33,368 nucleotides of DNA from an uncultured Clostridia bacterium (GCA_945983355.1 CAMFSU010000057.1:1-33368), one strand, 5' to 3'. Numbered from the stretch's first letter, positions 7,642 through 15,837 are shown. Notes: generated by a model not told the origin, from the sequence alone. Program-made: numbers and translations.

Positions 7642-7683
7642 CAAACCCGAACGTTTCACCGATTGGTAAAAGGTTCGGGTTTG
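7642..7683 (-). terminator. Terminator of the tRNA-Leu gene
   Basis: Perfect 11-base arms CAAACCCGAAC (7642-7652) and GTTCGGGTTTG (7673-7683) lie just after the tRNA 3' end on the minus strand and are followed by TTGTTTTC, fitting a Rho-independent terminator. Confidence 0.75.
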
Positions 7684-7690
7684 AATGCTT

Positions 7691-7777
7691 TGGTGCCGAT
7701 GACCGGACTTGAACCGGTACGATATTGCTACCGAGGGATTTTAAGTCCCTTGTGTCTGCCTATTCCACCACATCGGC
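7691..7777 (-). tRNA. tRNA-Leu (anticodon UAA)
   Basis: The minus strand folds into a complete class II tRNA of 87 bases with encoded CCA. The acceptor stem is GCCGATG/CATCGGC, the T arm is ACCGG-TTCAAGT-CCGGT, the anticodon arm is AGGGA-CTTAAAA-TCCCT with anticodon TAA, and a long variable arm typical of tRNA-Leu follows. It sits at the border between the mosaic accessory DNA and the core chromosome, and the 3' end of the tRNA points toward the accessory side, the usual orientation for element integration at tRNA genes. I did not find a second copy of the tRNA 3' end inside the window, so an attachment site is not proven. Confidence 0.95.
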
Positions 7778-7786
7778 ATATCTAAA

Positions 7787-7815
7787 ATAATATAATATTT
7801 TAGACATTTTGTCAA
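7787..7815 (-). promoter_or_regulatory. Promoter of tRNA-Leu
   Basis: On the minus strand TTGACA (7810-7815), a 17-base spacer and TATTAT (7787-7792) lie so that transcription would begin only a few bases before the mature tRNA 5' end at 7777. Confidence 0.65.
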
Positions 7816-7829
7816 GTGTTTTTTACAAA

Positions 7830-8198
7830 TTATTTGCAGTCGCAGCAGCTTTTAAAAAGCTTGTCAACATTTAAGCTTTTTTCGGCTTTGCTTTTAATAA
7901 AGTTTAAGGTTTCAAAAGCGGTTTCGGGGGCGGTTGCGCTGTAAAATGCCTCAAAAGCTCCCCTTTCGCACCCAACGTGAAGTGTGCTTCGCAAAATTCC
8001 GTCAAGCAGTGATAAATCATTTTGCGGTTCGATTTTGTGCACAGTTAAAGTGTCTTTAATATCAAAAAGGCAATACCCCAACACCTCATCCTTTTCGGTG
8101 GCTAATAGCAGGTTTGAAAATTCGCCAAAGGGTATATTTTCTTTTTCATAATATTCTTGAACCTTTGCACGATTATCGGTCGGTTTTAAAACTATCAT
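7830..8198 (-). CDS. Small GNAT-like protein of unknown function
   Basis: 122 residues beginning MIVLKPTDNRAKVQEYYEKE. The pattern FSNLLLATEKDEVLGYCLFD, then LLDGILRSTLHVG and FYSATAPETAFETLNF looks like a shortened GNAT acetyltransferase fold (the VLGYCLFD strand and a following helix), but the acetyl-CoA loop (Q/RxxGxG/A) is not visible, so enzymatic activity is uncertain. It ends with a cysteine cluster (SCCDCK). The start codon directly follows the rluB stop codon, so the two are co-transcribed and probably translationally coupled. Confidence 0.7.
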   Translation of the reverse strand: MIVLKPTDNRAKVQEYYEKENIPFGEFSNLLLATEKDEVLGYCLFDIKDTLTVHKIEPQNDLSLLDGILRSTLHVGCERGAFEAFYSATAPETAFETLNFIKSKAEKSLNVDKLFKSCCDCK

Positions 8199-8942
8199 TT
8201 AATCGCTTTCCTTCATTTGTGTAATGCTTGTAAGGCGACGCATTTCGCGTTCGTTAAGCGGGCGCCAACTGCCACGGGGCAGCATACCAAGCTTAACACC
8301 CGCAATTTCGGTGCGTTTAAGGCGCAACACCTCTAAATTAACGGCTTCGCACATACGCCTGATTTGGCGGTTTCTGCCCTCGCCTATAATAAAGATAAGC
8401 ACTGTACGGTCGGGCTTTCTTTCGGCCACAAAGCAGTCACAGGGCAGGGTTTTCTTGCCGTCAAGCATTATACCCTCACGCAAGGTGATAAGCTTTTCCT
8501 CCTGTACCTCGCCCGCAACGGTAACGCGGTAGGTTTTATTAACGTGGGATGACGGGTGTGTCAGCTTATTTGCAAATTCGCCATCGTTTGTCATAAACAA
8601 AAGGCCTTCAGAATTTAAATCAAGTCGGCCAACGGGGAAAAGTCGGTTGCCTGCATCCTTTACCAAATCGGTAACACATTTTCTACCCTTTTCATCGCTT
8701 GTGGTGGTAACAAAGCCACGGGGTTTGTGAAGCATTATATAAACCTTTTCGGTTTTGCCGGCAACAACTGTTTTGCCCCTTACGGTAATTTTATCACGCT
8801 TTGGGTCAACCTTTTGTCCTAAAATTGCGGGGTGACCGTTAACCTTTACCTTGCCCTGTTCGATAAGCTCTTCTGCCTTTCTGCGTGAAGCAATACCACA
8901 CTCTGCAAGGTGCTTTTGAAGTCTTATTTTGTTATCCTTCAT
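8199..8942 (-). CDS. rluB: 23S rRNA pseudouridine synthase RluB/RsuA family
   Basis: 247 residues. An S4 RNA-binding domain covers about 5-60 (LQKHLAECGIASRRKAEELI and VKVNGHPAILGQKVDP). The catalytic domain carries MLHKPRGFVTT and the signature GRLDLNSEGLLF with the catalytic Asp at D108, followed by NKTYRVTV and GRNRQIRRM near 195-205. This family isomerises one uridine in 23S rRNA near the peptidyl-transferase centre (RluB type). An exact site specificity cannot be read from the sequence. It lies directly downstream of the D,D-carboxypeptidase gene (9-base gap), close to scpA/scpB as is common in Firmicutes. Confidence 0.93.
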   Translation of the reverse strand: MKDNKIRLQKHLAECGIASRRKAEELIEQGKVKVNGHPAILGQKVDPKRDKITVRGKTVVAGKTEKVYIMLHKPRGFVTTTSDEKGRKCVTDLVKDAGNRLFPVGRLDLNSEGLLFMTNDGEFANKLTHPSSHVNKTYRVTVAGEVQEEKLITLREGIMLDGKKTLPCDCFVAERKPDRTVLIFIIGEGRNRQIRRMCEAVNLEVLRLKRTEIAGVKLGMLPRGSWRPLNEREMRRLTSITQMKESD

Positions 8943-8951
8943 TTTAATCTC

Positions 8952-10073
8952 CTAAAAATTATGTGCTATATGTAAAAAGTTTTCTAAAATTTTATAAAAT
9001 GGTTTTTTCTCTTGTTTTAGAAGCGGAATGTCTTCCCCCGCTAAAATTTCATTTTCAGTAATTATTTTACCGTTTTGTTTATAAACCGCTTTGCCCAAGG
9101 CCTCGCCATTTTTAATTGGGGCATAAACAAATTTCGGCAAATAAACCTCGCACGAAAAACCATCAGTTTCGGTGGAGTTTACTAAAAACGGCTTAACTTC
9201 AACCGAAATACTTTCCTTTTCACCACTTATTACAGGTATTTTATAGCTTGTGATTTTGGGCGTAATTTCAGTTTGTTTAATAGAGTTTAAGCCATATTCA
9301 AGCATCGTTTTATGGTCTTGCCAGTCGTTTGGGGCATTAAGGGTAACCGCAATAACATACTTGCCGTCGCGCTTTACCGCCGACACAAGACATCTGCCCG
9401 ACTTTTTGGTAAAGCCCGTTTTAACCCCCACACATCCGTCCATCATTTTTAAAAGCTTATTGTGGTTTGTAAGGGTGCGCCTATAAGGTGGGTTGCCGTA
9501 ATTTAAAGTTGCTGACTGACTACCAACCGCCGCCGCAAAGTCTTCATTTTGCATTGCATATTTTGTAAGCAACGCCAAATCATAAGCGGTGGTATAATGA
9601 TTTTCATCATCTAACCCTGACGGTGTCACAAAGCTTGTGTTTTTAAGGCCGATTTCTTTTGCTTTGTCGTTCATCATTTTGGCAAAATTCGGGACGGTTT
9701 CGCCCAAAACTATTGCAATTGTATTTGCCGCATCATTGCCCGATGCCAGCATTAAACCGTAAAGCAAATCGTGAAGCGTGACCTTATCACCCGGCAGCAG
9801 CCCCATTGACGAGCCCTCAACCCGCACCATTTGGTCGGTAACTGTGATTTCTTTTTCCAAGTTGCCATATTCACAAAGCAGCAGCCCTGTCATCATTTTG
9901 GTGGTGCTTGCCATTGGCAAACGGGTGTTTTCGTTTTGCGAAAAAACAATTTCACCCGTATCACCGTTTATAACTACTGCACCCTTTGCCGAAACCGAAA
10001 GCGCCGTCGTATTAAACGGTAGCACCGCAACAAAAAGAGAAATTATTAAAAAAACGGTTAAAAGCTTTTTCAC
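8952..10073 (-). CDS. dacF: D-alanyl-D-alanine carboxypeptidase (penicillin-binding protein, DacF-like)
   Basis: 373 residues with a signal peptide (MKKLLTVFLIISLFVAVLPF). The three serine-peptidase motifs are present: S56-T-T-K59, S111-G-N113 and K218-T-G220. A C-terminal beta domain (about 270-350) and an amphipathic final helix (FYKILENFLHIAHNF) match low-molecular-mass PBPs that trim the terminal D-Ala from peptidoglycan stem peptides at the membrane surface. The start is a GTG whose ribosome site (GGGG) lies inside a hairpin arm at 10081-10107. Neighbouring gerW suggests the sporulation-linked DacF branch rather than vegetative DacA, but this is inference. Confidence 0.9.
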   Translation of the reverse strand: MKKLLTVFLIISLFVAVLPFNTTALSVSAKGAVVINGDTGEIVFSQNENTRLPMASTTKMMTGLLLCEYGNLEKEITVTDQMVRVEGSSMGLLPGDKVTLHDLLYGLMLASGNDAANTIAIVLGETVPNFAKMMNDKAKEIGLKNTSFVTPSGLDDENHYTTAYDLALLTKYAMQNEDFAAAVGSQSATLNYGNPPYRRTLTNHNKLLKMMDGCVGVKTGFTKKSGRCLVSAVKRDGKYVIAVTLNAPNDWQDHKTMLEYGLNSIKQTEITPKITSYKIPVISGEKESISVEVKPFLVNSTETDGFSCEVYLPKFVYAPIKNGEALGKAVYKQNGKIITENEILAGEDIPLLKQEKKPFYKILENFLHIAHNF

Positions 10074-10080
10074 AAAATCA

Positions 10081-10107
10081 CCCCGTTTTAAATTTATTAA
10101 ATCGGGG
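10081..10107 (-). promoter_or_regulatory. Hairpin covering the dacF ribosome site
   Basis: CCCCG (10081-10085) pairs with CGGGG (10103-10107), extended by TTTAA/TTAAA. On the minus strand the downstream arm is the GGGG ribosome site of the GTG start at 10073. It could reduce read-through translation from gerW; there is no U tract on this strand. Confidence 0.4.
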
Positions 10108-10121
10108 TTTTTGTTATGCCT

Positions 10122-10499
10122 TTATTTGTTATCACTCTTGTCCTTTGCAAAAATTTCTTTTGCCTTGTCAATAATTTCAGGCGCCATATTTATTGCTTTT
10201 TCAATGGTGGTAAGCTCGTTATAAACGGGTATCATTTTAACATCATCACCCTTTATAACCATAAACGCAATGGGTGAAACGGTAACACCTGCACCACTGC
10301 CACCGCCAAAAAGGCCCGACTGTGATTTTGTTGCAAAGTCACTGCCGCCTGTTGCAATACCATAAGCCACCTTTGAAACAGGAATTAAAGTTAAATCATT
10401 GACAAAAATTGGCTCGCCTGTAATGACATCGGCGTTAACCATTGCCTTAAGCTTGTCCATTGTGGTATCTAATATAGCTTGGATTTTATTGTCACTCAT
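10122..10499 (-). CDS. gerW: GerW / YtfJ family sporulation protein
   Basis: 125 residues, with the family pattern DTTMDKLKAMVNADVITGEP, then VSKVAYGIATGGSDF, a Gly/Ser-rich FGGGSGAGVTVSPIAF segment and IKGDDVKMIPV. In Bacillus subtilis, YtfJ/GerW is made in the forespore and is needed for normal germination with L-alanine. The upstream gene encodes a DUF2953 protein, as in Bacillus (ytfI-ytfJ), and the two overlap by one base (end of one, start of the other). No membrane segment is present. Confidence 0.9.
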   Translation of the reverse strand: MSDNKIQAILDTTMDKLKAMVNADVITGEPIFVNDLTLIPVSKVAYGIATGGSDFATKSQSGLFGGGSGAGVTVSPIAFMVIKGDDVKMIPVYNELTTIEKAINMAPEIIDKAKEIFAKDKSDNK

Positions 10500-11104
10500 T
10501 ATAATTCATTCCTTACACTGAAATTTTTATATTCTTTAACCGCCTTAAAGGCAATTATAAGCAGTAAAACGGGGGTTGCCTTTACATCAAGCGAGAAATT
10601 AAACTGACTATCAAGTTGCTTAAAGCCCGCAGTGATGTTTATTTTTTTATATTTAACATTAAGGTTTTGTTCAATTATTGACAGCACGGGATAAACCACA
10701 CCACAAATTGCGCCATAATCAATGGCGGTTTGGGCGGCATCGCTGCCGACAACAATTAAGTCAATTTTAATATTTCGAAGCTTAATTTTTAAAAGCTGTT
10801 TTTTGGTTTGCTTTAAAACATCGAGCGCAAAGGATAAAATTTCCTTTACTGCACCCTTAAAGCCGTGCTTTTTTGAAAGCTTTGTAAAAATACCATCTTG
10901 CTTTTCTTTTGGCTTGTCGGTTTTTTCGGCTTTTTCATTCGGTTTTTGTTCTTCTTCATCGGGAGTTATCTTATAAACCGTAATGCCAAGATATTTAACC
11001 TTTACAAAAAAGTCATCCTTAAAATCAATTCGGGCGGTAATTGGCAAAATCAAAAGCAATGCTATCAGCAAAATTATTCCGCCGATAATATAAAGCGCTG
11101 TCAA
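10499..11104 (-). CDS. DUF2953 (YtfI-like) membrane protein
   Basis: 201 residues with one N-terminal transmembrane helix (YIIGGIILLIALLLILPI), a Lys/Glu-rich linker at about 50-75 (EEQKPNEKAEKTDKPKEKQD), then a domain containing LKIKLRNIKIDLIVVGSDAA, a segment GAICGVVYPVLSII and a final hydrophobic stretch (ATPVLLLIIAFKAV). This matches the DUF2953 family, which sits next to gerW/ytfJ in spore formers. It is a likely functional partner of GerW, perhaps in the forespore membrane (inference). No enzyme motif is visible. Confidence 0.8.
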   Translation of the reverse strand: MTALYIIGGIILLIALLLILPITARIDFKDDFFVKVKYLGITVYKITPDEEEQKPNEKAEKTDKPKEKQDGIFTKLSKKHGFKGAVKEILSFALDVLKQTKKQLLKIKLRNIKIDLIVVGSDAAQTAIDYGAICGVVYPVLSIIEQNLNVKYKKINITAGFKQLDSQFNFSLDVKATPVLLLIIAFKAVKEYKNFSVRNEL

Positions 11105-11144
11105 AAATAACCACCCCTTTTTATTTTAGGTAAAAATTTTTAAA

Positions 11145-11717
11145 CTATTCGTCGGCACCTTCCATTGAAAGCTGCTCGCCAACATCGCTGACCTCGCCCT
11201 CCTGCTGTGTTTTGGGGAGTGGGGGTAATTCGCTTAAATCAGAAACGCCAAAACACCTTAAAAAGTTTTTGGTTGTGCTGTAAAGCAAGGGCTTACCAGG
11301 AAGCTCAAGTCGGCCGCGTTCTTCAATAAGTCCCTTTTCGATAAGGGTTGTCATAACGCTTGAACAGTCAACACCACGCACCTGTTCAACAAACGATTTT
11401 GTAACGGGTTGGTTATAAGCCACAACCGCCAAAACCTCAAGCGCGGCGGGCGAAAGCGGAGTTTTACGCTTAATATCAAATGCTTTTTTAATATATTCGC
11501 TGTATTCGCTTTTAGTGGTGAGCTGATAAGCGTTATCGAGCCGTACAAGCTTAATACCACTATCGGTGTCATCATATTTTTTCATAAGCTCGTCCATAAC
11601 TGCAATGGTCTTGCTTGGTGTTATTTCAAAAACCTGTGCAAAGCGGTCAATATTAAGTGGCTCGCCACTTGCAAAAAGCACCGCCTCAAAGGCCTTTATA
11701 AGTTCCTTGGTTGTCAT
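11145..11717 (-). CDS. scpB: Segregation and condensation protein B
   Basis: 190 residues with two winged-helix segments: FEAVLFASGEPLNIDRFAQV at the start and LSPAALEVLAVVAYNQPVTK at about 90-110, followed by SFVEQVRGVDCSSVMTTLIE and ELPGKPLLYSTTKNFL. ScpB dimers bind ScpA and the Smc ATPase to form the bacterial condensin. The gene overlaps the end of scpA by four bases (translational coupling). The acidic tail (from about 170) varies in the family. Confidence 0.95.
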   Translation of the reverse strand: MTTKELIKAFEAVLFASGEPLNIDRFAQVFEITPSKTIAVMDELMKKYDDTDSGIKLVRLDNAYQLTTKSEYSEYIKKAFDIKRKTPLSPAALEVLAVVAYNQPVTKSFVEQVRGVDCSSVMTTLIEKGLIEERGRLELPGKPLLYSTTKNFLRCFGVSDLSELPPLPKTQQEGEVSDVGEQLSMEGADE

Positions 11718-12433
11718 TTGGGTCTACGCTCCTTCTTTAAAGAGATTTGCTGATTTTCGCCGTCACCTTCAACAAAAACGCGGTTTGCCTTGCAAAGCTC
11801 AAGCACGGCTAAAAAGGTTGCCACCATTTCAGAACGGCTTTGTGCGGTTTTATAAAGGTCAGCAAGTCTTTGTTTGTTGCCCGACCAAAGCGAACGGATA
11901 ACATAAACGATTTTAGTTGAAACCGCCACAATTTTCTTTGCAACAATGCGTGTAAAGGGTGCGGTAGAGGGTGGAAGTCGGCGCTGTCCCCTGCCAACTG
12001 CGGCAATATACGCATCAAACATAACCTGTTTGTCGTGCTTTAATACATAGGTCTTGTCCACCTCAACATCGGCAGGCAAACGCACGAACAAATTAAATCC
12101 GTCTTGCATTAAGCTAAACTTCTTTGCCATTTCCTGACAAACCATATATTCTAAGAGCTCGCCTGTTAATTCCTCTTTAAGCTTTACAACCTCGTCGTGC
12201 TTTGGAAGTAAGCTAACCGTCTTAATATATAAAAGTCGTGAAGCCATTTCCAAAAAATCGCTCGAAACCTCCATCTCGCCCTCTTTAACTGCTTCAATTT
12301 GGGCAAGATATTGGTCGATAAGCTCTAAAAGCGGAATGTCATAAATATTATATTTGTTGCGTGCAATAAGCTGCAGCAGCAAATCAAGCGGGCCTTCAAA
12401 CCCATCTAATTTATAATTTAAAACCTGTTCCAT
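11714..12433 (-). CDS. scpA: Segregation and condensation protein A
   Basis: 239 residues. The kleisin N-terminus reads YKLDGFEGPLDLLLQLIARN, followed by YDIPLLELIDQYLAQI and DFLEMASRLLYIKTVSLLP. The C-terminal winged-helix (about 185-230) contains RSEMVATFLAVLELCKANRV. ScpA bridges the Smc heads and binds ScpB. It lies three bases after the M50 protease gene and overlaps scpB. Confidence 0.95.
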   Translation of the reverse strand: MEQVLNYKLDGFEGPLDLLLQLIARNKYNIYDIPLLELIDQYLAQIEAVKEGEMEVSSDFLEMASRLLYIKTVSLLPKHDEVVKLKEELTGELLEYMVCQEMAKKFSLMQDGFNLFVRLPADVEVDKTYVLKHDKQVMFDAYIAAVGRGQRRLPPSTAPFTRIVAKKIVAVSTKIVYVIRSLWSGNKQRLADLYKTAQSRSEMVATFLAVLELCKANRVFVEGDGENQQISLKKERRPK

Positions 12434-12436
12434 TTT

Positions 12437-13084
12437 TTACCTCAAAAACAAAATAAAAGGAAGTGATGTTATAAAATCAAGGATGCCAAAAATTAAGTCG
12501 CTTGCAAAATCAAGTGGTCCGTCTAAAATACCGGTTGCAATAATAAGTAAAAGCACAAACATCAAAATGCGTTCATATTCCATAACACGCCAATAGTATT
12601 TGTCGGGTAAAATTGCAAATAAAATCCGCGAACCGTCAAAGGGTGGTATGGGAATTAAGTTAAACACTGCCAAATAAATGTTTGTGGATGCAACAAGTGT
12701 AAAGAACGAGGAAAGAAACAAGCCAAAGGTGGTTGGCAAAAGCACATAAACAATATTGCCCAAAAGCAAAGATAACCCTGCCATTAAAATGTTGGAAACA
12801 GGGCCTGCCAAAGCGGTAATTGCCATACCAACCTTAGGATTTCTGAAATTTCGGGGATTTATCTGCACCGGCTTTGCCCAGCCAACACCGAAAAGAATTA
12901 TACACAAAGCACCTATGTAATCAATATGTGCAAAGGGGTTGAGGGTTAAACGACCTTGATAACGGGGTGTAGGGTCGCCCAATTTTGTAGCAATAAAGCC
13001 ATGTGCCCATTCATGAACAGGCATTGTAAGTAAAATAACAGCAAACGCAGACAAAGCATATATAAGCATATCGGTAAAGCTCAT
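12437..13084 (-). CDS. Site-2-protease-type zinc metallopeptidase, M50 family, membrane
   Basis: From the ATG at 13084 the protein has 215 residues. It carries the zinc motif HEWAHG (H24, E25, H28) within the first helices, followed by the family pattern GDPTPRYQGRLTLNPFAHID. The second active-site motif NLIPIPPFDGSRIL supplies the third zinc ligand Asp. Five to six membrane helices are seen. This is the short, PDZ-less M50 subtype found beside scpA/scpB in many Firmicutes; its substrate is not known. The start is uncertain: the frame is open to a TTG at 13126, and TTG codons near 13111 have a GGAG 9 bases upstream; the ATG has a weaker GCAGG site but fits the family length. Confidence 0.85.
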   Translation of the reverse strand: MSFTDMLIYALSAFAVILLTMPVHEWAHGFIATKLGDPTPRYQGRLTLNPFAHIDYIGALCIILFGVGWAKPVQINPRNFRNPKVGMAITALAGPVSNILMAGLSLLLGNIVYVLLPTTFGLFLSSFFTLVASTNIYLAVFNLIPIPPFDGSRILFAILPDKYYWRVMEYERILMFVLLLIIATGILDGPLDFASDLIFGILDFITSLPFILFLR

Positions 13085-13189
13085 ATTGCCTGCTATGATT
13101 TCTCTCAACAAGGTATAACACTCCAATCTAATATATAATTATATTACATTGTAGGTCAAAACACAAGAAAAAAATCGCCTAAAAGTTAT

Positions 13190-13225
13190 AAAAAACGGTG
13201 TGCAGAAAACTGCACACCGTTTTTT
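13190..13225 (-). terminator. Terminator after the 76-residue gene (bidirectional shape)
   Basis: A perfect 16-base stem AAAAAACGGTGTGCAG / CTGCACACCGTTTTTT with a 4-base AAAA loop. The minus-strand U run follows the stop codon at 13237 by about 12 bases. Confidence 0.85.
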
Positions 13226-13236
13226 GTTATATTGCA

Positions 13237-13467
13237 TTAGTTAGCTTTACGCCATTCTTCAGCCTTATCAGCTGACATTCTCTTAATGTTTTTTTCAGGG
13301 TACTTAGATTCAGCGCCACCGTTTACATAAAGAAAATATTTGCCGCCGTCAGTTACGTAAAGGGTTTCTTCATAACCGTTTGCATCACCGAATACACCAA
13401 AAGTATTCTTTTTAACAAGTGTTGCAGTTTCGGTATTGTATTCAACCTTGCAAATGATTTTTTTCAT
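13237..13467 (-). CDS. Small protein of unknown function
   Basis: 76 residues beginning MKKIICKVEYNTETATLVKK and containing a beta-rich centre (GYEETLYVTDGGKYFLYVNGG) and a charged helix at the end (MSADKAEEWRKAN). No cysteine motif, signal peptide or membrane segment. I do not recognise a named family; similar small monocistronic proteins occur in Clostridia. It has its own promoter (13500-13527), an AAGGAG ribosome site 8 bases before the ATG and a strong terminator, so it is a real, independently expressed gene. Confidence 0.8.
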   Translation of the reverse strand: MKKIICKVEYNTETATLVKKNTFGVFGDANGYEETLYVTDGGKYFLYVNGGAESKYPEKNIKRMSADKAEEWRKAN

Positions 13468-13499
13468 TTGTTTATCTCCTTTTTTTAGATTTCTTAACT

Positions 13500-13527
13500 A
13501 TTATACAGCACAAACCTAAAAAATCAA
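13500..13527 (-). promoter_or_regulatory. Promoter of the 76-residue gene
   Basis: On the minus strand TTGATT (13522-13527), a 16-base spacer and TATAAT (13500-13505), 33 bases before the start codon. Confidence 0.65.
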
Positions 13528-13592
13528 CTGTTAAATTATACAAAAATAATTCACGAGTCAGTTGGGGTATATAAAAAAGCAAAAAACAGGAA

Positions 13593-13625
13593 AAATCACC
13601 ATAAAGTTAATTCTTAGGGTGATTT
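13593..13625 (-). terminator. Terminator of the flippase gene
   Basis: AAATCACC (13593-13600) and GGTGATTT (13618-13625) form an 8-base stem followed on the minus strand by TTTCCTGTTTTTT. It lies directly after the flippase stop codon at 13631. Confidence 0.65.
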
Positions 13626-13630
13626 AGAAA

Positions 13631-15037
13631 TTATTTGCGTTTTTTAATAAAAGTTAGTATTTTTTCAAAAAATACCCTAACAAATTTAAAGTTAATTATA
13701 AAGAGCAGAACAAAGCATACTGCCTGCACGGGATAGTTAAACGGTAAATCAAAAAGCATATAACCCGTTTGGGAAAGCACAATTACAGTGTTTAAGGCAA
13801 CCGTTACAAACTGTGTTTTAAAGGGGATATATTTTTTAGCGTCATAAGTGCGGATAATAAACACCGCAAGATAGCTTACAAAGGTGGCAATTGCCGCGCC
13901 CTGTGCCCCAATTTTTGGTATTAAAATAAGGTTTAAAATAATATTAAGCCCTGCGCCCACCATTGTGGTTAAAAATGAATTTTTACTGCGCTTTTCAACC
14001 ACATAAACCGAGCCCATAAAGTTTGCAAATGCGCTAAACACCATTGCAAGTGACAGCATTGGCACAAATTTATAAGCCGAATAAAAGCTTTCAGTGGTGA
14101 GAATTTTTATCATAGGAACTGACAAAGCCGTTATAGCCGAGCCCGCTAAAAACATTACGCTTTGGAAGGATGACCACACCTTAGTATAAAAGGCGATATG
14201 CTCGTTTTTATCGTTTTCAGACTCGCTGATTGCCGAAAACTGCCACGCCTGCATAAAGACAGTTGAAATTAAGGTTAAGACCGTGGGCAGCTTATTTGAA
14301 ACGGCATAAATACCGTTTTGGGCTTCACCCAAAAACCAAGTAACCATATATCTGTCGGAAACGCTTGTTACCCACCAAAAAATTGTGGCAGGTATCATTG
14401 GAATACTGAACACAAGCATTTGCTTTAAGGTGTCCTTATTCGGCTTTGCAACGATTTCACGCCAAAGCTTTTCTTTAAAGAAGATAAGCAAGGCGGTCAG
14501 CCCGTCAGCCAATGCAACCGACAAAACATAACCTGTAATGCCCAAATCAAACACTGCTAAAAACAGTATATTAAAAACAATCACAACTGAGGTGTTTACA
14601 ATGCCCTGCACCGCAAAAAAGGCGGTTTTGTTTTTAGCACGAATAAACTGTGCGCAAAGGGAGTGGTAGCAGGAAGCCATTGTGTAAACAATTATAAGCC
14701 ATAAATACGACCTTAGCTGCGGCGAAATTGCCAAAAGCGGTGCAATTATTAAAAACAACAAACCGCCAAGGGTTATTGTATAAAGCCCCGATGAGAAAAC
14801 GCTTTTTTTATCGTGATTACTGTCAATAGCAAAGCGAAAAACACCGTTTGCAATGCCAAGCGAAATAATTGGCAGCAAAAGGTTGCAGGTTTGGGTTATA
14901 ATATCGGCTGTGCCAAATTCGGCAGTGGTAAGATAACCCGTATAAAAGCGCACCATAAAGAACACCAACAGCTTTGAGCCAATGGTGCCAAGACTTATAA
15001 GCGCAGTATTTGAAGCCAAGGTTTTGTATTTATTCAT
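13631..15037 (-). CDS. MOP-superfamily polysaccharide/oligosaccharide flippase (Wzx/MviN-like)
   Basis: 468 residues with about twelve to fourteen predicted membrane helices in the order expected for MOP exporters, starting KTLASNTALISLGTIGSKLLVF and including FYTGYLTTAEFGTADII, SIPMIPATIFWWVTSVSDRY, VFMQAWQFSAISE and GAQGAAIATFVSYLAVFIIR. These match Polysacc_synt/Polysacc_synt_C proteins that flip lipid-linked sugar units across the cytoplasmic membrane. No glycosyltransferase genes are beside it, so its substrate cannot be inferred. It is transcribed alone, with an own terminator; the upstream gene (amidase) ends 59 bases earlier. Confidence 0.88.
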   Translation of the reverse strand: MNKYKTLASNTALISLGTIGSKLLVFFMVRFYTGYLTTAEFGTADIITQTCNLLLPIISLGIANGVFRFAIDSNHDKKSVFSSGLYTITLGGLLFLIIAPLLAISPQLRSYLWLIIVYTMASCYHSLCAQFIRAKNKTAFFAVQGIVNTSVVIVFNILFLAVFDLGITGYVLSVALADGLTALLIFFKEKLWREIVAKPNKDTLKQMLVFSIPMIPATIFWWVTSVSDRYMVTWFLGEAQNGIYAVSNKLPTVLTLISTVFMQAWQFSAISESENDKNEHIAFYTKVWSSFQSVMFLAGSAITALSVPMIKILTTESFYSAYKFVPMLSLAMVFSAFANFMGSVYVVEKRSKNSFLTTMVGAGLNIILNLILIPKIGAQGAAIATFVSYLAVFIIRTYDAKKYIPFKTQFVTVALNTVIVLSQTGYMLFDLPFNYPVQAVCFVLLFIINFKFVRVFFEKILTFIKKRK

Positions 15038-15096
15038 AAACTTATACTTCCCCGTGTTTTACATCCTATTTATGATACTTTATTTTATCAAAACTG

Positions 15097-15837
15097 TCAA
15101 GTCGCCAGTTGTATATATCTTGATGCCGCATAACCGACAATACCGTTATACTGCACCAAATACCAGTCGGGCAAGGTGGCATAAACCGTGACCTCTGCCC
15201 CGTTTGGTATGCGACCCACAACAAAGGCGTTAACGGACGGGCGTGTGCGAACATTAAGGTTGCCGCCGTTTGTTGCAACATAACCAACCCTTATTGGCTG
15301 TGGCATATTAAAGGGTATGCCAAAATATTCGGTAAGGGACATAACAAGTGTGCGTGCAATAAGGTCAATATTATCCCTTATCCACTGTGCGTCCTGCACA
15401 TTATCGTGATACCCAATTTCAATTAAAACACCAGGTGCTTTTACCCTTGCAACCTCACCCAAGGAGGTAGTCGGCACGGTTTTTACATTATTGGGCAGCG
15501 GATAAACCATTTTAAAATTATTAACCAAAATGTCAGCAAACCGCTTACCCGACGCACTTGACGGGTAATAATAAGCGTCTATTCCCCGCGCTGTGCCGCT
15601 GCCCGAGGCAGTCGCATTTGAATGAAGTGCCAAATGCAAATCGTAAACACCCGCATTAGACTCTGCAATAGCGGTCGCCGCTGTGCCTTCGGGATTATTT
15701 CGCACAAACTGAATACCGCTTGCCGCCAAATACGGCTCCATTGCGTCGGCGACAAGGTTCATATAATATTCCTCGTTGCCGCCGTTTACATAGGGGTTGA
15801 ATTGCTGTGTTGAGGGGCTTAAATAAATTGTAGGCAT
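15097..15837 (-). CDS. N-acetylmuramoyl-L-alanine amidase (Amidase_3) with C-terminal SH3b domain
   Basis: 246 residues from the ATG at 15837, chosen because GAAAGGA lies 9-10 bases upstream; a further ATG at 15855 is inside a terminator-like hairpin. Residues 1-170 form the Amidase_3 fold: NEEYYMNLVADAM (Glu22/23), DLHLALHSNA (H72) and a catalytic-type VLIEIGYHDN (E140). Residues about 185-246 form an SH3b domain (GYVATNGGNLNVRTRPS, VVGRIPNGAEVTVYA, GIVGYAASRYIQL). The first zinc ligand, normally the His of a GHGG loop, is not seen: the position reads SPSTQQ. There is no signal peptide, unusual for a wall hydrolase; the gene may be phage- or spore-related. Activity is therefore less certain than the family. 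Confidence 0.85.
   Translation of the reverse strand: MPTIYLSPSTQQFNPYVNGGNEEYYMNLVADAMEPYLAASGIQFVRNNPEGTAATAIAESNAGVYDLHLALHSNATASGSGTARGIDAYYYPSSASGKRFADILVNNFKMVYPLPNNVKTVPTTSLGEVARVKAPGVLIEIGYHDNVQDAQWIRDNIDLIARTLVMSLTEYFGIPFNMPQPIRVGYVATNGGNLNVRTRPSVNAFVVGRIPNGAEVTVYATLPDWYLVQYNGIVGYAASRYIQLAT

Noticed and set aside
7691-7777. tRNA-Leu as a proven attachment site
   Set aside because: No second copy of the tRNA 3' end and no integrase gene are visible in the window, so integration here is only suspected.
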